This document shows positions 46,386-61,300 of a DNA stretch of 64,000 nt, one piece after another. Position numbers and translations under genes: made by a program. The stretch lies in contig NC_031476.1 in assembly GCF_000006565.2 (NCBI RefSeq), positions 6,013,900-6,077,899 on the forward strand, read 5' to 3'. A model generated the notes under the pieces. That model was not told where the DNA came from, searched no databases, and saw only the letters and a list, made by a program, of their open reading frames with translations. This DNA comes from Toxoplasma gondii ME49 (Eukaryota; Apicomplexa; Conoidasida; Eucoccidiorida; Sarcocystidae). Within the stretch, counting starts at the first letter, position 1, and each line of letters starts with the position of its first letter.

Positions 46386-49300
46386 TGACCAAACCAGGTT
46401 CCGTGTATGGACCCCTTTTTAGCATCGTCTGGCATCATAGTCGTCTGCGAGATATTTGGCGGTTAGTGCTGTTTTCTGCAATTCTGACACGTCAGCAAAT
46501 GGGGTATACCTGCAGAGTCCTGTGCAGTGCCACACAGTCATCTTTTGTCACGTGTGCACAGCATTCACGTGGAAAGCGCCCAAACCAGCTAACCCACCAT
46601 GCAGCGATGGAAATCAACTTGCTTGGTTCCTTCTTTTGTTCTGTGACAGCTTTTCAGGGCATTCTTACCTTCGTCCGCAGTTACGCCAGCCACACATGCT
46701 GGCTTGCACCTACAAACTTGGCAGCACTAAAAGAGCCTGTGGTGCTGGCTCCGCAGGCATCTTCAGACATACCTCGTGCCGTACAAGAAGTATTGAACTG
46801 CTGCATCGGTGGGTTTTCTGCCGTGTTTGAGGCACTTCTGTCTCCGGGCGCCGGAGACGACGGGCTGCGCTTCTTGTGCTTCCTCCTGTTTTCTCCCTCA
46901 GCGTGGTCAACGTGGTCTCAGACGCCTCTGGGCGTATGCAGGACCAGTGTAACCAACAGCAGACTGTGTTCCAGGAAACAGTGGACCTCGAGAACCAGCG
47001 ATGGTGACTGGCCATTTCTCCCCTGTAGGGGCGCTGGCAACGCTACCCCCAGAGCAAGGGGACAACGATGCGGATCCTCGAAGGAGCTCCTTCTGGCGAG
47101 TGCAGCTTGTTCCTGCGCTGCTGTTGCAGTGCTTGTGGCTTCCAGGATCCAGCAGTCCATATATCGTCTCTTTTTCCCGTCTTGTCAAAGGCAGACCTTC
47201 GTCCGGGTGGGAGGCCTCAACTTGACTCTTCACGACCACGTCATTCCACGCCGTGCCACCGAGGTGCCCTCGACACTCGTTTCGTCTCAGGGGAACTGGG
47301 AACGCTTACGTGACGGCGGACGCGCGTTCCGTGTCAGACACAGGACTGAGGTGGCTGGCTTCTCCCTTCCTGCGACCCGCCGGCGAATCAGCCGAGCTTG
47401 TTCTTCGCACGATCATCATTCAAGCATATCGCTGCGACAGGATGCTCCTTCCCACCACGCCGGAAGACTAGGGTTCGTGCATGTTCCAATTCCCCTGTCT
47501 CCAGAGCAGGCGCCAGGAGATCAAGCCACCACAGGCGGCTCGTACGCGACTAGATCGCGCTCTGCGGAGGTCTTATTACCTTACAGGTGCTGTAGGTCGG
47601 TAGAACAACAAGTGGATCATTTTTTCTTTTTGCTCGTCCTGATCCTTACTCCAGCGATGAATCACGCCAAGAATCTTCTGGCGATTGCAAAAATTTGTTT
47701 GGCTACGGTACAGGGGAAAGGTGAGAAAAACGTCACTGGGCTTGGACACTCCAAAGGTGCATCACAAAAAGGCCCACCGCGGCGTCAGCATCGCGACGGC
47801 GCACTATCAACAGCAGCACCAGCGAACGCAGCAAACGGATGTAACCAGAGTACCTTTTCAGAAACAAAAGAAGATCCCCACAGTGCTCGAAAAGAGGTAG
47901 CGGTGCCCATGGGTGCCGGGGTACGATACACAGACTACAAGTGGGCAAGTAGACGTTTGGTGTCCACGTCTGGTGGGCATCAATGTCGAAAACACTGTTT
48001 GAAGGCGCTCCGCCGATGCATGCATCAGGCTAGTGTGACAGAACACGGAACAATAGTGCTTCTGACACAGCTACCCCTTCAGAGTTTCCTCCACTGGCTG
48101 TTTCCTAACCATGGTACACAAGTGCCTCATTTTTCTCGCCGGCGGTCTGTCCCGCCAAAACGCGGAGGAATGCCTCTAACTCTGGCGTTCCAAAGAAGAC
48201 GAAACTCTGTTGAAGCGGAAGTTCGTGGAACACGGCGCACTGTCGAGGTGGTAGACGCGAGTGGTGAACCATGTGATGCTACGTTGAATACTCAAGGGGT
48301 ATCGAGCTGTGGAGAGCAAGCAACCAATACGGCACCCGAGGGAGGAGAGTCTCAGGAAATGTTGTCTCTTCATAGGGACAATAATCGCAAGCAGGACCGG
48401 TGCGGAAATACAGCTGCAGATCCTAATCCCGTTCGTCTCACAGCTGTTGAACATATGCGAGGCGTGGATCGCATTGGATACTTGTGTTGTCTCCTACAGC
48501 ACTGTAAGGACCCTGACACTGTGTACAGAGTAGCTCGACACCATCCCGGAAGACACCAACCTCTCCTCATGCCTGCCGCATCACAATGTTCCTTTACATT
48601 TAGGAAGGCAAGATGACCTGCTCTAATATACGCGCAAGACACTGGCGGGACTTCCCTAGTGTTACAAATCACGCCGAGAGGGGTGACGGAATTGGCGGCG
48701 CACGTTACTACACAACGGGACACACTTGATGGCATTACAAGTACTTGTGTAGCTTATTTTTTGCGCTTGCTTCATCGTGAGGTGCCGGTGGAAGCACGTT
48801 CGTCTTGGAGACGCCACTACCATAACACTGATTTCAGTTGCTGCTGGAGGGTTTCACGGACACTGTTAGTAGATGTACACCGAATGACGGGCACGCGGTC
48901 CACACACACGATTGACAACCTAGTCCACGCCTATTCCGTTTCGTCATGAAGAGTGACTAGAATTCCAGCTGCTTGAATACACTGAAGAATTCAATGTGGT
49001 CTTCGAACAGGTGTTGATGTTTCATAGAATCGTGAAACGTTTTTTTCAGTTCGCGACTCCCCTGTGACTCTTGCTTGTACAAAATGTATTTCTCTGCAGT
49101 TCTTATCCAGCTGAATGGCATTGTCTGCGCTATTTCGAGATTTATCTCTCTGTCGCCCCGAATTTCAACCTACGTATTTAGGGACGGAAGGGGACATTGT
49201 CGACCCACTCGGAACAGAACACTCCAGATCTTCCAAAAACTCCGAGATACCCTTATTCATATGCTTTTCTTGTCTCTCCGATACACCCTCCACGCTCTGG

Positions 49301-52300
49301 TATCAGCGCCGAGGCGGCAGAGACGGGTGTTGTTGCCTTCACGCAGTTTCGACTTTCAGGGCAACCTCGACAGTGACTCTAAAGCGCGACCAGCGGGTTC
49401 CTGCCACTCAGTTAGACACTTGAGAAACGCCGCTCAACTCTGCACAAACGACGGGCCCCTTTGCGCGCTGTACCCCCACGAGGCAAACCTGACAACTGAT
49501 TTAGCGTCTCCGAGCTCAACAAAGTTGAATGGGTCATCAACGAGTCTCAGTGCTAACCCAGCTGCGGCGGAACTGAAGCCGATTGCACCCCCATCACATC
49601 AGCTCCCCGAGGCGTCGTTCTGTCCTTTTCGAGAGTTCCAGATGATTTTCTTGCACACGCTGCCGACGTTCACTTTGAGCCCAGAGGTTGGAAGCGAGCT
49701 GCTTTTGTATCACTGGCCATGGGAACGCCTTGACGCTGAGTTTGGTGAGTAGAAGGAAGTGATGCGACGAGTCGACAACCCCCGCACGCCTTGCCTGGAA
49801 GAAAATTATTGAACTGCGTCGATGAAAGCAAAAACGAAAGTACTGTTTCGTAGGCGTGGGATGCTTGGCAGTACTCAAGCGTATCTGTGGTTTGTCTGGG
49901 AATGCTGTCTTCAGCGTCCTGCAGGTCGCGATGGCTTGTGATTCTGTGCAACACTCAGTGGCCGTTATAGCGCTGCAGATGCTTCCCTACAATGCATGCA
50001 ACTGCCAGCCACGAATTCCATGTAACGACCCACACAGCTATTCGACTGACAAGGAAAAGTGGATTTGCCGAGCGGAGCAGACGTGGTACTCCAGACGCAG
50101 AAATCCTATCACCTAATGTAATAACTCTTCGAAGGTACACCCTGGGATGAAAAGTTTCATTCAAAGTAAAGCTATTCCATTGTCCTCATTTGTTGTTCCC
50201 TCATTTTCTTCTGACAACGACTATGTGTCTTGCCAGGTTTGTTACACGAGAGAGAAGCCGTCGTTGACCTTTGTTTTGTGGTGTTGATGCATCAGTGACG
50301 CATTCTGCACAGTTGTGCATCCTGTTAATGCGGTCGCCGGCTGTCGGGTACTGTTTGTATTTCCGTCTCGCCAAGTATTTACTAGTGAAAATAGATCTGT
50401 TCTCGTCTTGTCTCTTTCTCCCCTGTCTCTGCAGCTTGCCTCGCCCTGCTTTCACTATCGGAGCGCAAACCTATCGAAGCGCTCTGGACATGGCAACGTC
50501 GAGTTTCGTCCAGTGAACCCATCCTTCAAGCGTTCTCATCCCTCTCTCAGACAACCCCCTTCGCGCCGACGCAAGAAGCCTCTTCATCAACGTGTGGTTG
50601 TTTCTTGTCTTGCTTGGGATCTTGCTCTCGTTGCTGGTCTCCTTCCACCGCGTTTAGGGGCGGTCGGTCGCGACCGCTAGTCTTTCGGCCCTGCTTCCCC
50701 CCTCTGCTTCTCAGTCTGTCATTTAACGATGGAGATGTCCACATGTGTCTTGAAGAAGAAAAGCGGAACAGTGACGAAAGGAAGACCAAATCAGCCTTAA
50801 ACCGCGGACAAAGGAATGAAAGCACCCTCCAAAAAGAGAAACGCCGACCAACAAGGTGTCCTCCTCTGTGTGCCTGGACGCCGGGCGAGCGCATTGAAGC
50901 CCTGCTGGATCTCCTGACATTCCGACGACTTTTACAGGCGTATACACACCATGCAAGGCTTCTCAGGCACGCGACACGAAAACAACAGCTGCACAAGGGT
51001 TTCTGTTGTTCTCCCTCTTTAAATCACCTTCCCGGATTTTTTTCTCCATCTCGGCGCTCTCACAAAGCCCTTGCCTGCAGCGCATCCCTAGCTGCCTTCC
51101 CTGTAGAGCAGCGTGGCGCATTGATGATGGTCCCTCAAGGTAGAGATCGAGGAAAGACTCTGTTGGACGTTCTGTCCATTACGATAGGAGCAGGAGTTTT
51201 TCTGTGTGACGAAGGCGAGGAGGGAACGTGCCTTCGGCCTGAGAGAACATCGTCCCAGTGTTCTCGTCTAGCGCTTCTAGCCCATGTCGCCAGCTGTGCC
51301 GGTCACCCGGCATGTTGCGCTATAGCGGCTATCCTGACGCAGGTAAGTTGATGATGACGGAAAGGCAAAACGAAAACGAGAAGCCGAGTCACACTTTCTG
51401 GACTAGGGGATAGGAAATTGAACAAAAGAAAGACGTTCGAAGTGGAAGCGTTTTGGTGGCCGAGACCTGATTCAATCTGCAAGAGTAGAATTCCGAGGAA
51501 TGGCAATCGTCTCTCGTGTCGCTCACACGCCTGCTTCTTCTTCATTTGGACACAACAACTGTGTGTGTGTACTGCCTTCCGCATTCCGTCTAGGTGCTTC
51601 TTCGACAATTCCTGGCGTCCAGGAAATCCAACACAGACTGGAGTCGCCCATATGTCGGGGTAGACGCCCGCCGGGGACAGCATGGAGGGGCGAATAAGAG
51701 AGAAGCAGAGAGTGGTGTACACGAAGCAACAAAGGCGAACGAATCTGGAAACGCGCGACACAAAGAGGGAGAAACGTATCGAGATGGGAAGGCGGAAAGC
51801 AGCCGAAGCAGAACATACAACAACTACGGAGCGGCCCATGAAGATGGAAGCCCCAAACAAGGGGATAATTACGACGCAGAAGCCGAGCACGAAGACGACG
51901 CCAGCGAAACGTTTCAAAGGCATGCGGGCCAGCCCACGCCCCCATCACCAGCTGAAAAACTCGCTGCTGTCTCCTCGACTTCGGCCCTTAGCACGACCTG
52001 CATCACCACCCAAGACGCTTCAAAAGCCTCACCGACCCCTTGTTTGTTCACGCTTCTACGTACAGCCGCTCTGATCGAGGAAGGGAAAGGCTCCAGCACC
52101 TGCGATAGAGACAGCGGAGGAGACACGGTGCCCTGGAGGGCCTTTCAGGAAGATGGAGACGAGGAAGAAGACACCAGCGAGGGCACGACGACGGAAGCGA
52201 GAAGTGACAGAGATGCCGAGACAGAAGAGGAGGCGGCGAAAAAGGGCAAGGAGAGTTGCGATCCTGGCGATACGATACCCTTGGAACCGGCAGTGACTGA

Positions 52301-55300
52301 GGAGCAACGATGTAGACGGAGGCAAGACCTGGAAATCCTAGGCGACAAAGAAGACGGCAAAGCGCCTTTTCATCAACAGCGAAGGTGCCACACCTTGACA
52401 AAGAGTGAGCGACAGTGTTCGGGTCATGGGGATGGAACACAGAAGGCTAGATCGAATCATTTCTCGACGGGCAGTGGCTTCTCAAGCAGAGAAAACCTTC
52501 GTCCCCACTCACTCACCGTTGACTTTCCACCGTCGTCGTGTCGACATGCCCGCAGCTCAGACTCGCCGCCGTCTCCATCTCGATCTTGGGCTGTTCGTCC
52601 TTCGCGCCTTGTAGATCACTCTTGCGAGTCTTCGCCGGCGTCGTCAAGCTCTGTCGCTACCACTGCCGCTACCTCTGCCGCTCCCGTGGCTTCTTCAAGG
52701 TCGCCGCCCTTGGCTTGCGGCTCCACGCCTTTGTCTCCGGGATCCACAGTTCCTCCAGTCACAAGGATGCAGTTACAAAGAGCTTCGCGCTCCTTCAGAG
52801 AAGCTGCACATGAGCTTCGAAAGTTACTCGCGCGATGTCGCTGCCCATTCATGCCTTCGGTCATTCTCGCGGCCACCCACGTTGCCCTGTTCAGCGCGCC
52901 GCCGCAGCCGGCGGGTCTCAGGAGCCCAAGGCGAGGACCGCGCGGCTCTCGATGGCACTGCGCTGGCGAGGGAAATTCGAGAGCGGCGCGACACCGGGCT
53001 GCCGCCCACGGACCAGTGAACGAAGGAGCGGCCGCAGAGGAAGGCGATTTGCGTCGACCGAAAGAGACCCAAGTGGAAGAAGGAGATGTCAGCGGAGACG
53101 AGACAGAAAGCAGCGGCAGCAAGGAGCACAGCGGCGCTGGTGATGAACGGGCCGGGGCAAGTCGACGGCTTGGGTTGGCGGTAGTGCTCGATACTCTCCT
53201 ACATGCTCGAGAGTTTTGGAAGCTGACAACACAAGACGTTGACATTCTACGTAAGGAGCAAGCACGCAAAACATGAGGGTGCAAGGAAGGGAAACAGTGT
53301 GCTTCTCGCTTTGTGGTGTACGGGTGCACCATGTGCGACGGTACCCGAAACAGCTGACAGCTCGTCACCTTCCGGACGTCATTTGAATCCCTCTTTCTCG
53401 TCTTTTCTGCATGCTTTTCCAACCGTTCTTACCTGTTTTCCCAGGCTCCATGTGCCGCGCTTCGCCCAGCATGATTCTCTTGTCCTTTACATCTCCGCAC
53501 GATTTTGCGTTTCTCTCTGCCCATTCCGAGGACCTAACCAGCGCAGCCTGCCTCTGATACCTGTCCCGCTGCAGGCTTCTGGGCGGCTTCCCCGACACTC
53601 CGCGTCGCGCGGCGAGTTGGCGGTGAAAAGCAGCTGTTTCTCGCTTGTCTCAATCACCACGGCGAACGTCTGAACTTCCTCCAGAACATCCTCGACATTC
53701 CTAGCTCTCCCTGCCTACCTTTGTCTCCTGTCACCCCATCGCCTACTTCGCCCTCGTCGTCCTCTTCCCTGTCGACTGGTGAAGGCTTTCGCAGCTCCCA
53801 GCCACCGTGTCCAGAGTGTCGGCAGTCTTCACCGTCCCTATCGCTCGCCACCGTCGAGTCTTATTCGCAGGTTGCTTCCGCCTCCACGTCACCCTGTTTG
53901 TGTCGCCCTTGCGCTTGCCTCGCCTGTTCGCCTCTCTCATCTCCGCTTTCGCAGTCTCTCTCGTTCTCATTCATTCCTCGGAAGGAAGAACATTTCCCCC
54001 TCTTGCCCTTTGTCGTTGCCTTCTTTTTGCCTATTCGGCATCGCTCCGCCGTCCTTGAGCACGAGCATCAAGCAGAATGCACGGGTGAAGCGACGTCTTC
54101 CACCGCTGCTGCTTCTGGCCATCCTTCTTCCCTTCCGTTCCCCGCTTCTTCATCTCCTCTTCTTTCCTCCTTTTCTGGATCTGCTCTTCCTCTCCCGCAT
54201 TTCCTTGTGGCCTGCGTCGCAGCGACTCTGAGACGAAAACCGCGAGGCGACTGCCGAGAAGAACCTGCCCGACACAGTGGCGCGGAGGAAGGCAGAGAAC
54301 CTTGGTACGCACCCGGCGGAGAGCACGACTCAAGAGCGAGACCCCATCGACGGCGAGGAGATGAAAGACTCCACGAGATACAGGAAACAATGCCTTTCTC
54401 GTTTGGCCAGGCATGCACCTCTCCAATCTCTCATCAGTTGCGCGTGAGCAGCTACGGCTGTTCAGGACTCCTCGGAGGAGTAGCCTCTCGTGACGCCAGA
54501 AACTGCATGGGTGAGGACAACGAGAAATCAAACGAAGGCGAAGGCGGAAGCCAACAGCCGAATCACAGGCGAAGGTGTGTCTCTACGAAACGGCATCATT
54601 TCGGCGTCTTCCTTCCTGCCTGCTTTGCTAACATCCTCCAGGCCCGTATAGGTGAATCGAACGGCCTTCAAAAGATTTCTCCAAACGCCTATGCATTGAT
54701 GCCCTCGTCCCGGTCTCCATCGTCCTTTCTCGTGTGGTCATGCTCTGCGTCTTCCCCTCATGTCTCCGCGGGCTGTCCCCTTTCGCATGCCACCCTTCCA
54801 CGTTCCTCTGCTCTCCCTGAGTCTGGACGCCCTCGCGTCGCTACGCGCAGACTTGCGGAGGCGTCCAGGACATCTCAAACATGTTGGGAGGCTGCTGCCG
54901 GAGGGGATACGAGAGAAGCGAAGGACACCCGGTACTTCCAAGAACGTGAAGGTTGGGAGGACGAGGAGCAAGACGTCCTGTTTCGTCTCTTTCTCCGCCT
55001 TCTTCCCACAGCTGACGGTAGCCGTTCGCCTCTCCATCCGCCCTCAAGGCAACGCCTACAAATCGTTTCCCCGCGAGACTCAAGGCACGAAGCATTCCCG
55101 TCTTCCTGGGTCGCTTCCGCAGTTCACAAGCGTTCAGAACCATCAGTCGACGTCTCTACCTTTGAGTCTTTTCGGCTTCCTTCTACCTTAGCTTCTGTCT
55201 CTTCTTCCCCTTCCTCTGCCGTCCCCCAGTCACCGCGTGTCTCGAGTGGTTCGTTGGAGACTCGCTGTGCGTCTTTGGGTGCAGAAAACGCGCTTCTGTC

Positions 55301-58300
55301 GTCTGACTCGGCCGCGGGCTCTCTGAGGTTTGGCCGCCCTGAGGCTGCGCGCCTGTTGGACTGGCCTCTTGACTTCCTCAGACCCCTGCAGAACCTGCGC
55401 GCCTGTGCCGCGTGGCTCGAGCAAAGGCACGACGAGGCCCCCGTCGCCGGCCTCGCTGGACTTTTTTGGCTTTGCTGGGCGGAGCAGAGACACAGAGCCA
55501 GGAGCCAAGGAGACGGAGAGCAAGCGATGAGAAGTGTAGGAGAGCAGGAACGGAGACGGCGAGGAAGGATCACAGGAAGCGGAGTCGACGAGACCGTGGA
55601 AAGCACGGAGGGGACGCGAGAGGCAGACCAAGTGCGGCGGAACAGTCGAGGAGCCAAGGCATTTGAAGCGGAAGGAAACCGTGAGTGGACAAGTCGAAAC
55701 GAGCGACAAGACACCCGTCCAAAGGCAGGCAAGGGTGATGAGACGAGTCTCCCTTCCGCCGACGATCAGGTCCTAGAGAGAAGCGAGGAAAGGGGCGACC
55801 GTGCGACATCACCGGGGCAAGAGGAGGGAGACTGCCGAATCCTAAATTGTGGCACATTTCGAGCATCTTCAGTTCAAACTCTATCTGATTCGGAATTGAT
55901 CCTTCAATACCATAGGAGGGCTAATCTGCGAAAGCGCGAACGGCGCTGTGGCTCTTCATCACCATCGTCCTCTCTAACTGAAGCCTGCCCTCGCCGTTTT
56001 GTCTCGGACTCCTACTGTCCACGCGTCGTATCTCCGTGGTCTTCCGTTTCGCATTGCCCTTCTTTGTCTCGTCCCTCCACCGTTCTTTCAAATTGTGCGT
56101 CGGGGCCGTCTCAACCTCCTCTGTCGCCTCTGACTTCTCTCTCCGCATCCTGGGATGTCTCGCACGGCGGGCGGACCTGTCTCTGGGCTTCCGCGGTGTC
56201 GCTGTCTCTGCTTCATGAGTGGCGATGCTCAGCTCCCTTCACGTTCCCAGCGGTCGTTCTTCCGGAGGCCTTTCTGGTGACGGTGGCCCAGAACCGCGAG
56301 CGCCTCGCCGCTCCGAGCCTTGGCAAGGCCGAGCCGGGGGGAGAGAGCCTAGAGCTCCAAAGAGCGCCCTCGATGGCGACGCCTCTCTCGGATTTAGGTG
56401 GAGAGCCGCCCTGCAGCCGTCACGCCGGGCAGAGCGGCTTGCCTGCCGGGACGCCTCTGAGGAGGGAAAAGGGCACTGGAGACGATGAGAAGGTGAACAG
56501 AGAGGACGAAGAAATATGTAGAGATGGACAACAAGAGGAGGTCATGAGCGAGGGAGAAGCAATAAAGGCAAGAAGCGACTCCCCCCCTTCGCCCGCGCTG
56601 TATCGACTTGCGTGGAAACTGAGAGAGGGAGAAGAAGACCGAGAGGCACCGACGCGAGAGAAGTCCGGAGAGAAGGAATCGCCAGACAGGCGCTTCTGCA
56701 TAGGTCGCTGCAGAGGAGAGGGACTCCTGGAAGAGTGGGCTAAGAGGCATGAATGGCGCGCAAGTGAGGGGATGCAGAGGCACGAGAACACGAGAGGAAG
56801 AGGTCAGGAAGAAGCAGGCGGCAAGAAGTACGGGAAGAAGCGAAATGTCGCGAGCGGGGGAAAGGAGAAGCGAGATGGCACCATAGAAGAAGCACGGTAC
56901 GGGTCATTTTCACTTGAGAAGGAAGAGTTGGATGCCCTGAGATTCTGCTGGCTTCACCTACTGCGCGCGCCCCGAGGCGAGAAGCGGGCAAACGACAGCG
57001 ACAGGACATTTTCTTCGTCTCGCGTCGCTTCGGCCGCCTGGAGGCCTGTCGCAGCTGGAGGAAGTGAAGGTTCGGTGGACAGAAGTGATCGTGGGCCGGT
57101 GCTGTCGCGCATAGGAGAAACAGAGACAAGGACGGACAGGGGAGGCACACCAGAACGACGACATGGCACGGAGAGGAGGGGAGACGTCTGCATCGAGGCA
57201 GTGAGTCGGAGCCGCCCGCAGGAGGCTGAAGGCCTTAACGGAGGCCACAAGGCAAGCCTTGCGCGAAACGAGAGCGGAGACAAAGCGCTAGAAATACAGC
57301 AAAATAAGGTGGCTAAAGAAACGCCAAACGCAGGACACAGACGAAGCCGGCGGAGCGAACGAAGCAAGGATCAGGAAGGTGAAGACGGCCGAAGAGAAAA
57401 CGTGAAGAACAGTAAAAAGCACGAACAAGCTCGCGGAGAAGGCAAGAAACAAGAACTCGGAAACCGACTCCAGACTGTGGAAGGCGAGAGAAAGAGGGCC
57501 GATGAAAGGGAGAGGAAGCAAAGCACTGCCTGCAAAGAAACGGCTTCGATTTTAAAAGCCGAGCACGACACAGGGGAAGCTTTCAACGACCTCGCCAGCG
57601 TCCTCAACCTCACACCGCGGTAGGCGCACATGCACAGCAAGTCGAAGGAAAGCAGCGTCCGTCTCGCGCCATGAATTTCGCCTTCTTTCGTTCCCTGGTT
57701 TCTCCGCTCTTTCGATCCTCACTAGTCTCCACTTCGATGCGTTGCTCAAGGCTCCCACGGAGCTTTTCCGTGTGAGACGTTCTTCGTCTCTCTGTGCTCT
57801 CGTCTTTTGCTTTCCCTGACTGTGTCTGTGTCTGGCTCCTGTTGCTACCCTTCCCTTGCCGTTGGCCCTCTCTGACCTCGCGTTTTTCTCTGTGGTCGGC
57901 ATCTCTGAGTGCCCACCCAGCGCGCTGACGCCACGACCGTAGAAGAAACCTGGCGCCCTGGCCCTCTGTGTACTCGCTTCTTTATTGGATGGCTTTTCTT
58001 TGTCGTGAGAGTGTTTCTCTCGCTCTTCTCCTTCTCACCCTATGACCGCTGGTTTCGCTTTCACTCTGTGGCCGCACTGGAGCTGTCGCGTTCTCGCTTC
58101 CTCGTGTCCACTGACCTTATCCATCCCAGCTGCGATGCGTTCGCCGTGCCCTCCTGCTCTCAGTCCTCCTTTAGCATCCCTCAGTTGGTGTCTCTCTTGC
58201 TCCGAGGCCTTCCCGCTGAGGCGCCGCCTCCACGCACGTTGCCCTGCGAAGTCTCCGCAATGCCCCATGAGTCTCTCTGCTTCGCTATCCCTTCAGCCTG

Positions 58301-61300
58301 AGTCCTCTATTTCTCGCGTTCCTCCGCATCCGGCAGCGAGAAACAAACGGACTCGCAACGCCCACACAAATCGCCCTCCTGGTGTGCGCTGGCGCCTCGC
58401 GGCTTCGCCTTGGTTCCTTTGAAAGCCAGGTAAGAGTGCCCTGTGTCCTCCGGCGCCTTCAAACGTTCTGTCGGTTCTCGGATCCGACTCTTCAGCGTCA
58501 GCTCTCTGCGTTTTCACCTCTGCCTTTGCCAGGGACAGTTCCACTGCATCAGAGGCCTCACATAGCCTCAGCTTCAATTTGGCGTCTCTTTGTCGGGGGC
58601 TGCATGCGAGCGGCGAAGCGCTCGACGTCCTTCCTGTGATCCTCTTTTCCCTGGCGCCTTTCTCGTCAGCCCTCCGCTGCCTTCGACGGCCTGACGGCTT
58701 GCCGCGGTCGGTACGACTTTTCCAGAGCTGCCGAGATATAGGTTTATACAGATGCGTATGCGTTTGTACATTTATATGTATAGATACATAATTTTATATA
58801 TGCATCTATCTATATAAATATATATAAATATAGATATGTATGGAGGCCAGTGGATTGGTTCGTGAAGGCTTTTGGCTTCCAAGGTGAGGCTGTTGCTTCC
58901 ACGTATTTCATGTTTTTAATACATGGTGTTCAATGGGTTCTATTTCTACAATAATTATCATCTTAACTATGCAAGCGTTGTCTTCTCGTCCCTGAGCTTG
59001 TGCACAGCTGTCGCGGTTCAAAGTGTACGCGATCCTCGTGTTCCGCCTTGCCCGCCTTCGCAGGAGATGCATTTTTTGCTGGCTTTATAGAATCCACTGC
59101 TTGACTCTCTTAAGCATACCTCTACGTTCATTTGTTCGCTTCACTGTGGCTCCGCGCGCTCTGATTTCTCATGAGACGCGCCACCCGAGCGCCCCTGTCG
59201 CCAGTCTCGTTTTCTCCTGCTTAGGCAGCTTGAAGTCCGTAGCGGTTTCTGTTCTCTCTGTGTGACCTGTCGGTGCTCCGCGCAAAGTGTCTCGACTCTC
59301 GGATCATGCAAGTTTATTCTCATTCGTTGATACGTGAAATGTTTGATTTGCATCGCGGCTTGGTTGTGGGAGCAACTACTTCAAGAAGGACAAGAGTAGT
59401 CGGTGGTGCTCCGACATTTTTCATCATTATACGCCCATTGTATTCTTGACAAAGGAGACGTCTCCAGGAGAACTAAAATACAACCGCGTAAAACGTACGT
59501 CACCATCGCCCATTTCCAAATATGCGTTTCAGGCATCGCGAGACACAGCCAGACCGAAACAGCGCTTCGCCTTCGCTTCCTTCTCTACCATTCTCCTTGC
59601 CTCTTATCTCTTCCCCTGCCCGTGTCTCTTCTTCGGCTTGCAGCTGTACCTCCGTGCGTGGATCGAGGCTGTTCTCTACGACCTCTCCGGACCTCTGTTT
59701 GTTCGCCGCAAAAGGCGCCAGTGTTGCTGGCTCGTGGCGAAGACCCTGCAGAGCAGCCGCCGCCTGAGGCAGACGTTCGCGGCGATGCGAAGGCTCCCGA
59801 AGCCGCAACAGCACCACCAGGCGTTTCCCGCAGAGGGCCGCTCTTCAGAGGCACGAGGAGACAGGAAGGCGGTCTCGCCGTTCGAGGCCGTGAGCCAGAG
59901 GCCAGCCGAAGCGGTTGTGCGCGGCAAGCGGGAGAAGACGCAGGACGCTGAACACGCAGAAGAAGCCACTGGAGGACCCGGTAGGCGCGTCAATCCAAGA
60001 CAAAAGAGAGACGAAGGGGGCGAGAACCGAGGGGAAAGATAGCGTATCGCGGCGCTTCGCTGCGAGGGCTCGGCCAGCTCCTTTTGCGCTTGACAGAGTG
60101 GTGAGGGACTTCTAAAGCACACATGGCCAGGCCCGCCACCCGCAAAACGCGCCCTGGTATGTGGACCTCACTACGCGCAACGAGGAAGGGATGATTCTGG
60201 TCGACATTGGACTCCCTTCACCAACAGTGGATGCGTCCAGGACTGCCTATGCTAAATATGCTTCTTAAAACCTGACAGCGACCGACTTGTGTCGTGAGCC
60301 CTGAGTGAGGTGTGGTGCGAAGAGGCAACAGACGAGACTGGGCGCATCTGAGGCGGCCTGATTTGTTCTAGGCACCCTCCAGATGTAAACGCCGCGCTTG
60401 AGTTGATCTTATCCTCGTCGGGATTGGTGACAGAGGCTTCGTGTCTGCCAGGGTCAGTTGAAACAAGCTGAGGACCGACCGGGTGTCTTTTCATCCGCCG
60501 GTTACTTTTCCATGCCCCGTCCTCCGCTCGCAGTGCTGCGGCCCCGATCATCCGAGGCCGCGACGGCGTTGACCTCCCCGACCGGTGTCCACGAACCGTG
60601 CAACTGTCCGTCAAGTGAAACTGTTCGCATGTTTGCTTTAACGCAGAACCTCTTGGATCGGGGCAGGGCGTCGCGACGCGAGCTTCTGGGTGTCGAGAGG
60701 TCCCCGGAAGCGAAGGGTTCGTCTGGAATGAGGAGGATCGTGTCCAGACGGTCCGTGCTGTGGTTTCTCCTGCTGCGTCAAACCTCGACGTCTGTCTCTC
60801 AATAACTATAACTCCAGTTATACAATCCTCGAGTGATGTGAATTAAAATACACAAGAATACGAAAGCGGCTGTTGTAGCATGCAACATCCTAAATTCCCA
60901 TCCATCGTTCGGCTCGTATGGAGCTCTAAGCCTAAAGGGTCAGCTGACTCGGTGTGTGCCAGCCGTCAAGCTCTGTGCATTTCCCCGTTCGCGCGTTCGC
61001 CTGGATGTTATTGCCCCGGTCTTCGTGAGGGCGTCCTCCTTCTCGCAGCCTCTCTTTTTGTGTTTCTGCACTATGCGCCAAGTCTGTGTTCCTGTGTTTG
61101 CGTTCCAAGCAGATCTCTTCTCACCCGCTCAGCTGGAGTTCGTGGAGAGCCTGATTGGCATTCTCCTCGTCGCGCTACGATGGAAACCTTCTCGCGTCTC
61201 TGCTCTGGAACACAGTGGGCCTACCTGCAACTTCCCTCCTCACTTCAGTCGTTTTCCTGCGTCTTTCGCCTGTTGGGTCTCCGCCTCCTCTTCTGCCTCC

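Noticed and set aside
46385..46387. GTG as a start codon for the 743-codon plus frame
   Set aside because: Non-ATG starts are not expected in this organism; the position directly follows an acceptor-like AG and is better read as the beginning of an internal exon.
59403..60042. Alternative frame over the exon at 59644-59980
   Set aside because: The second open frame is low complexity; the chosen frame follows a strong acceptor with a helical start and joins the next exon in phase.
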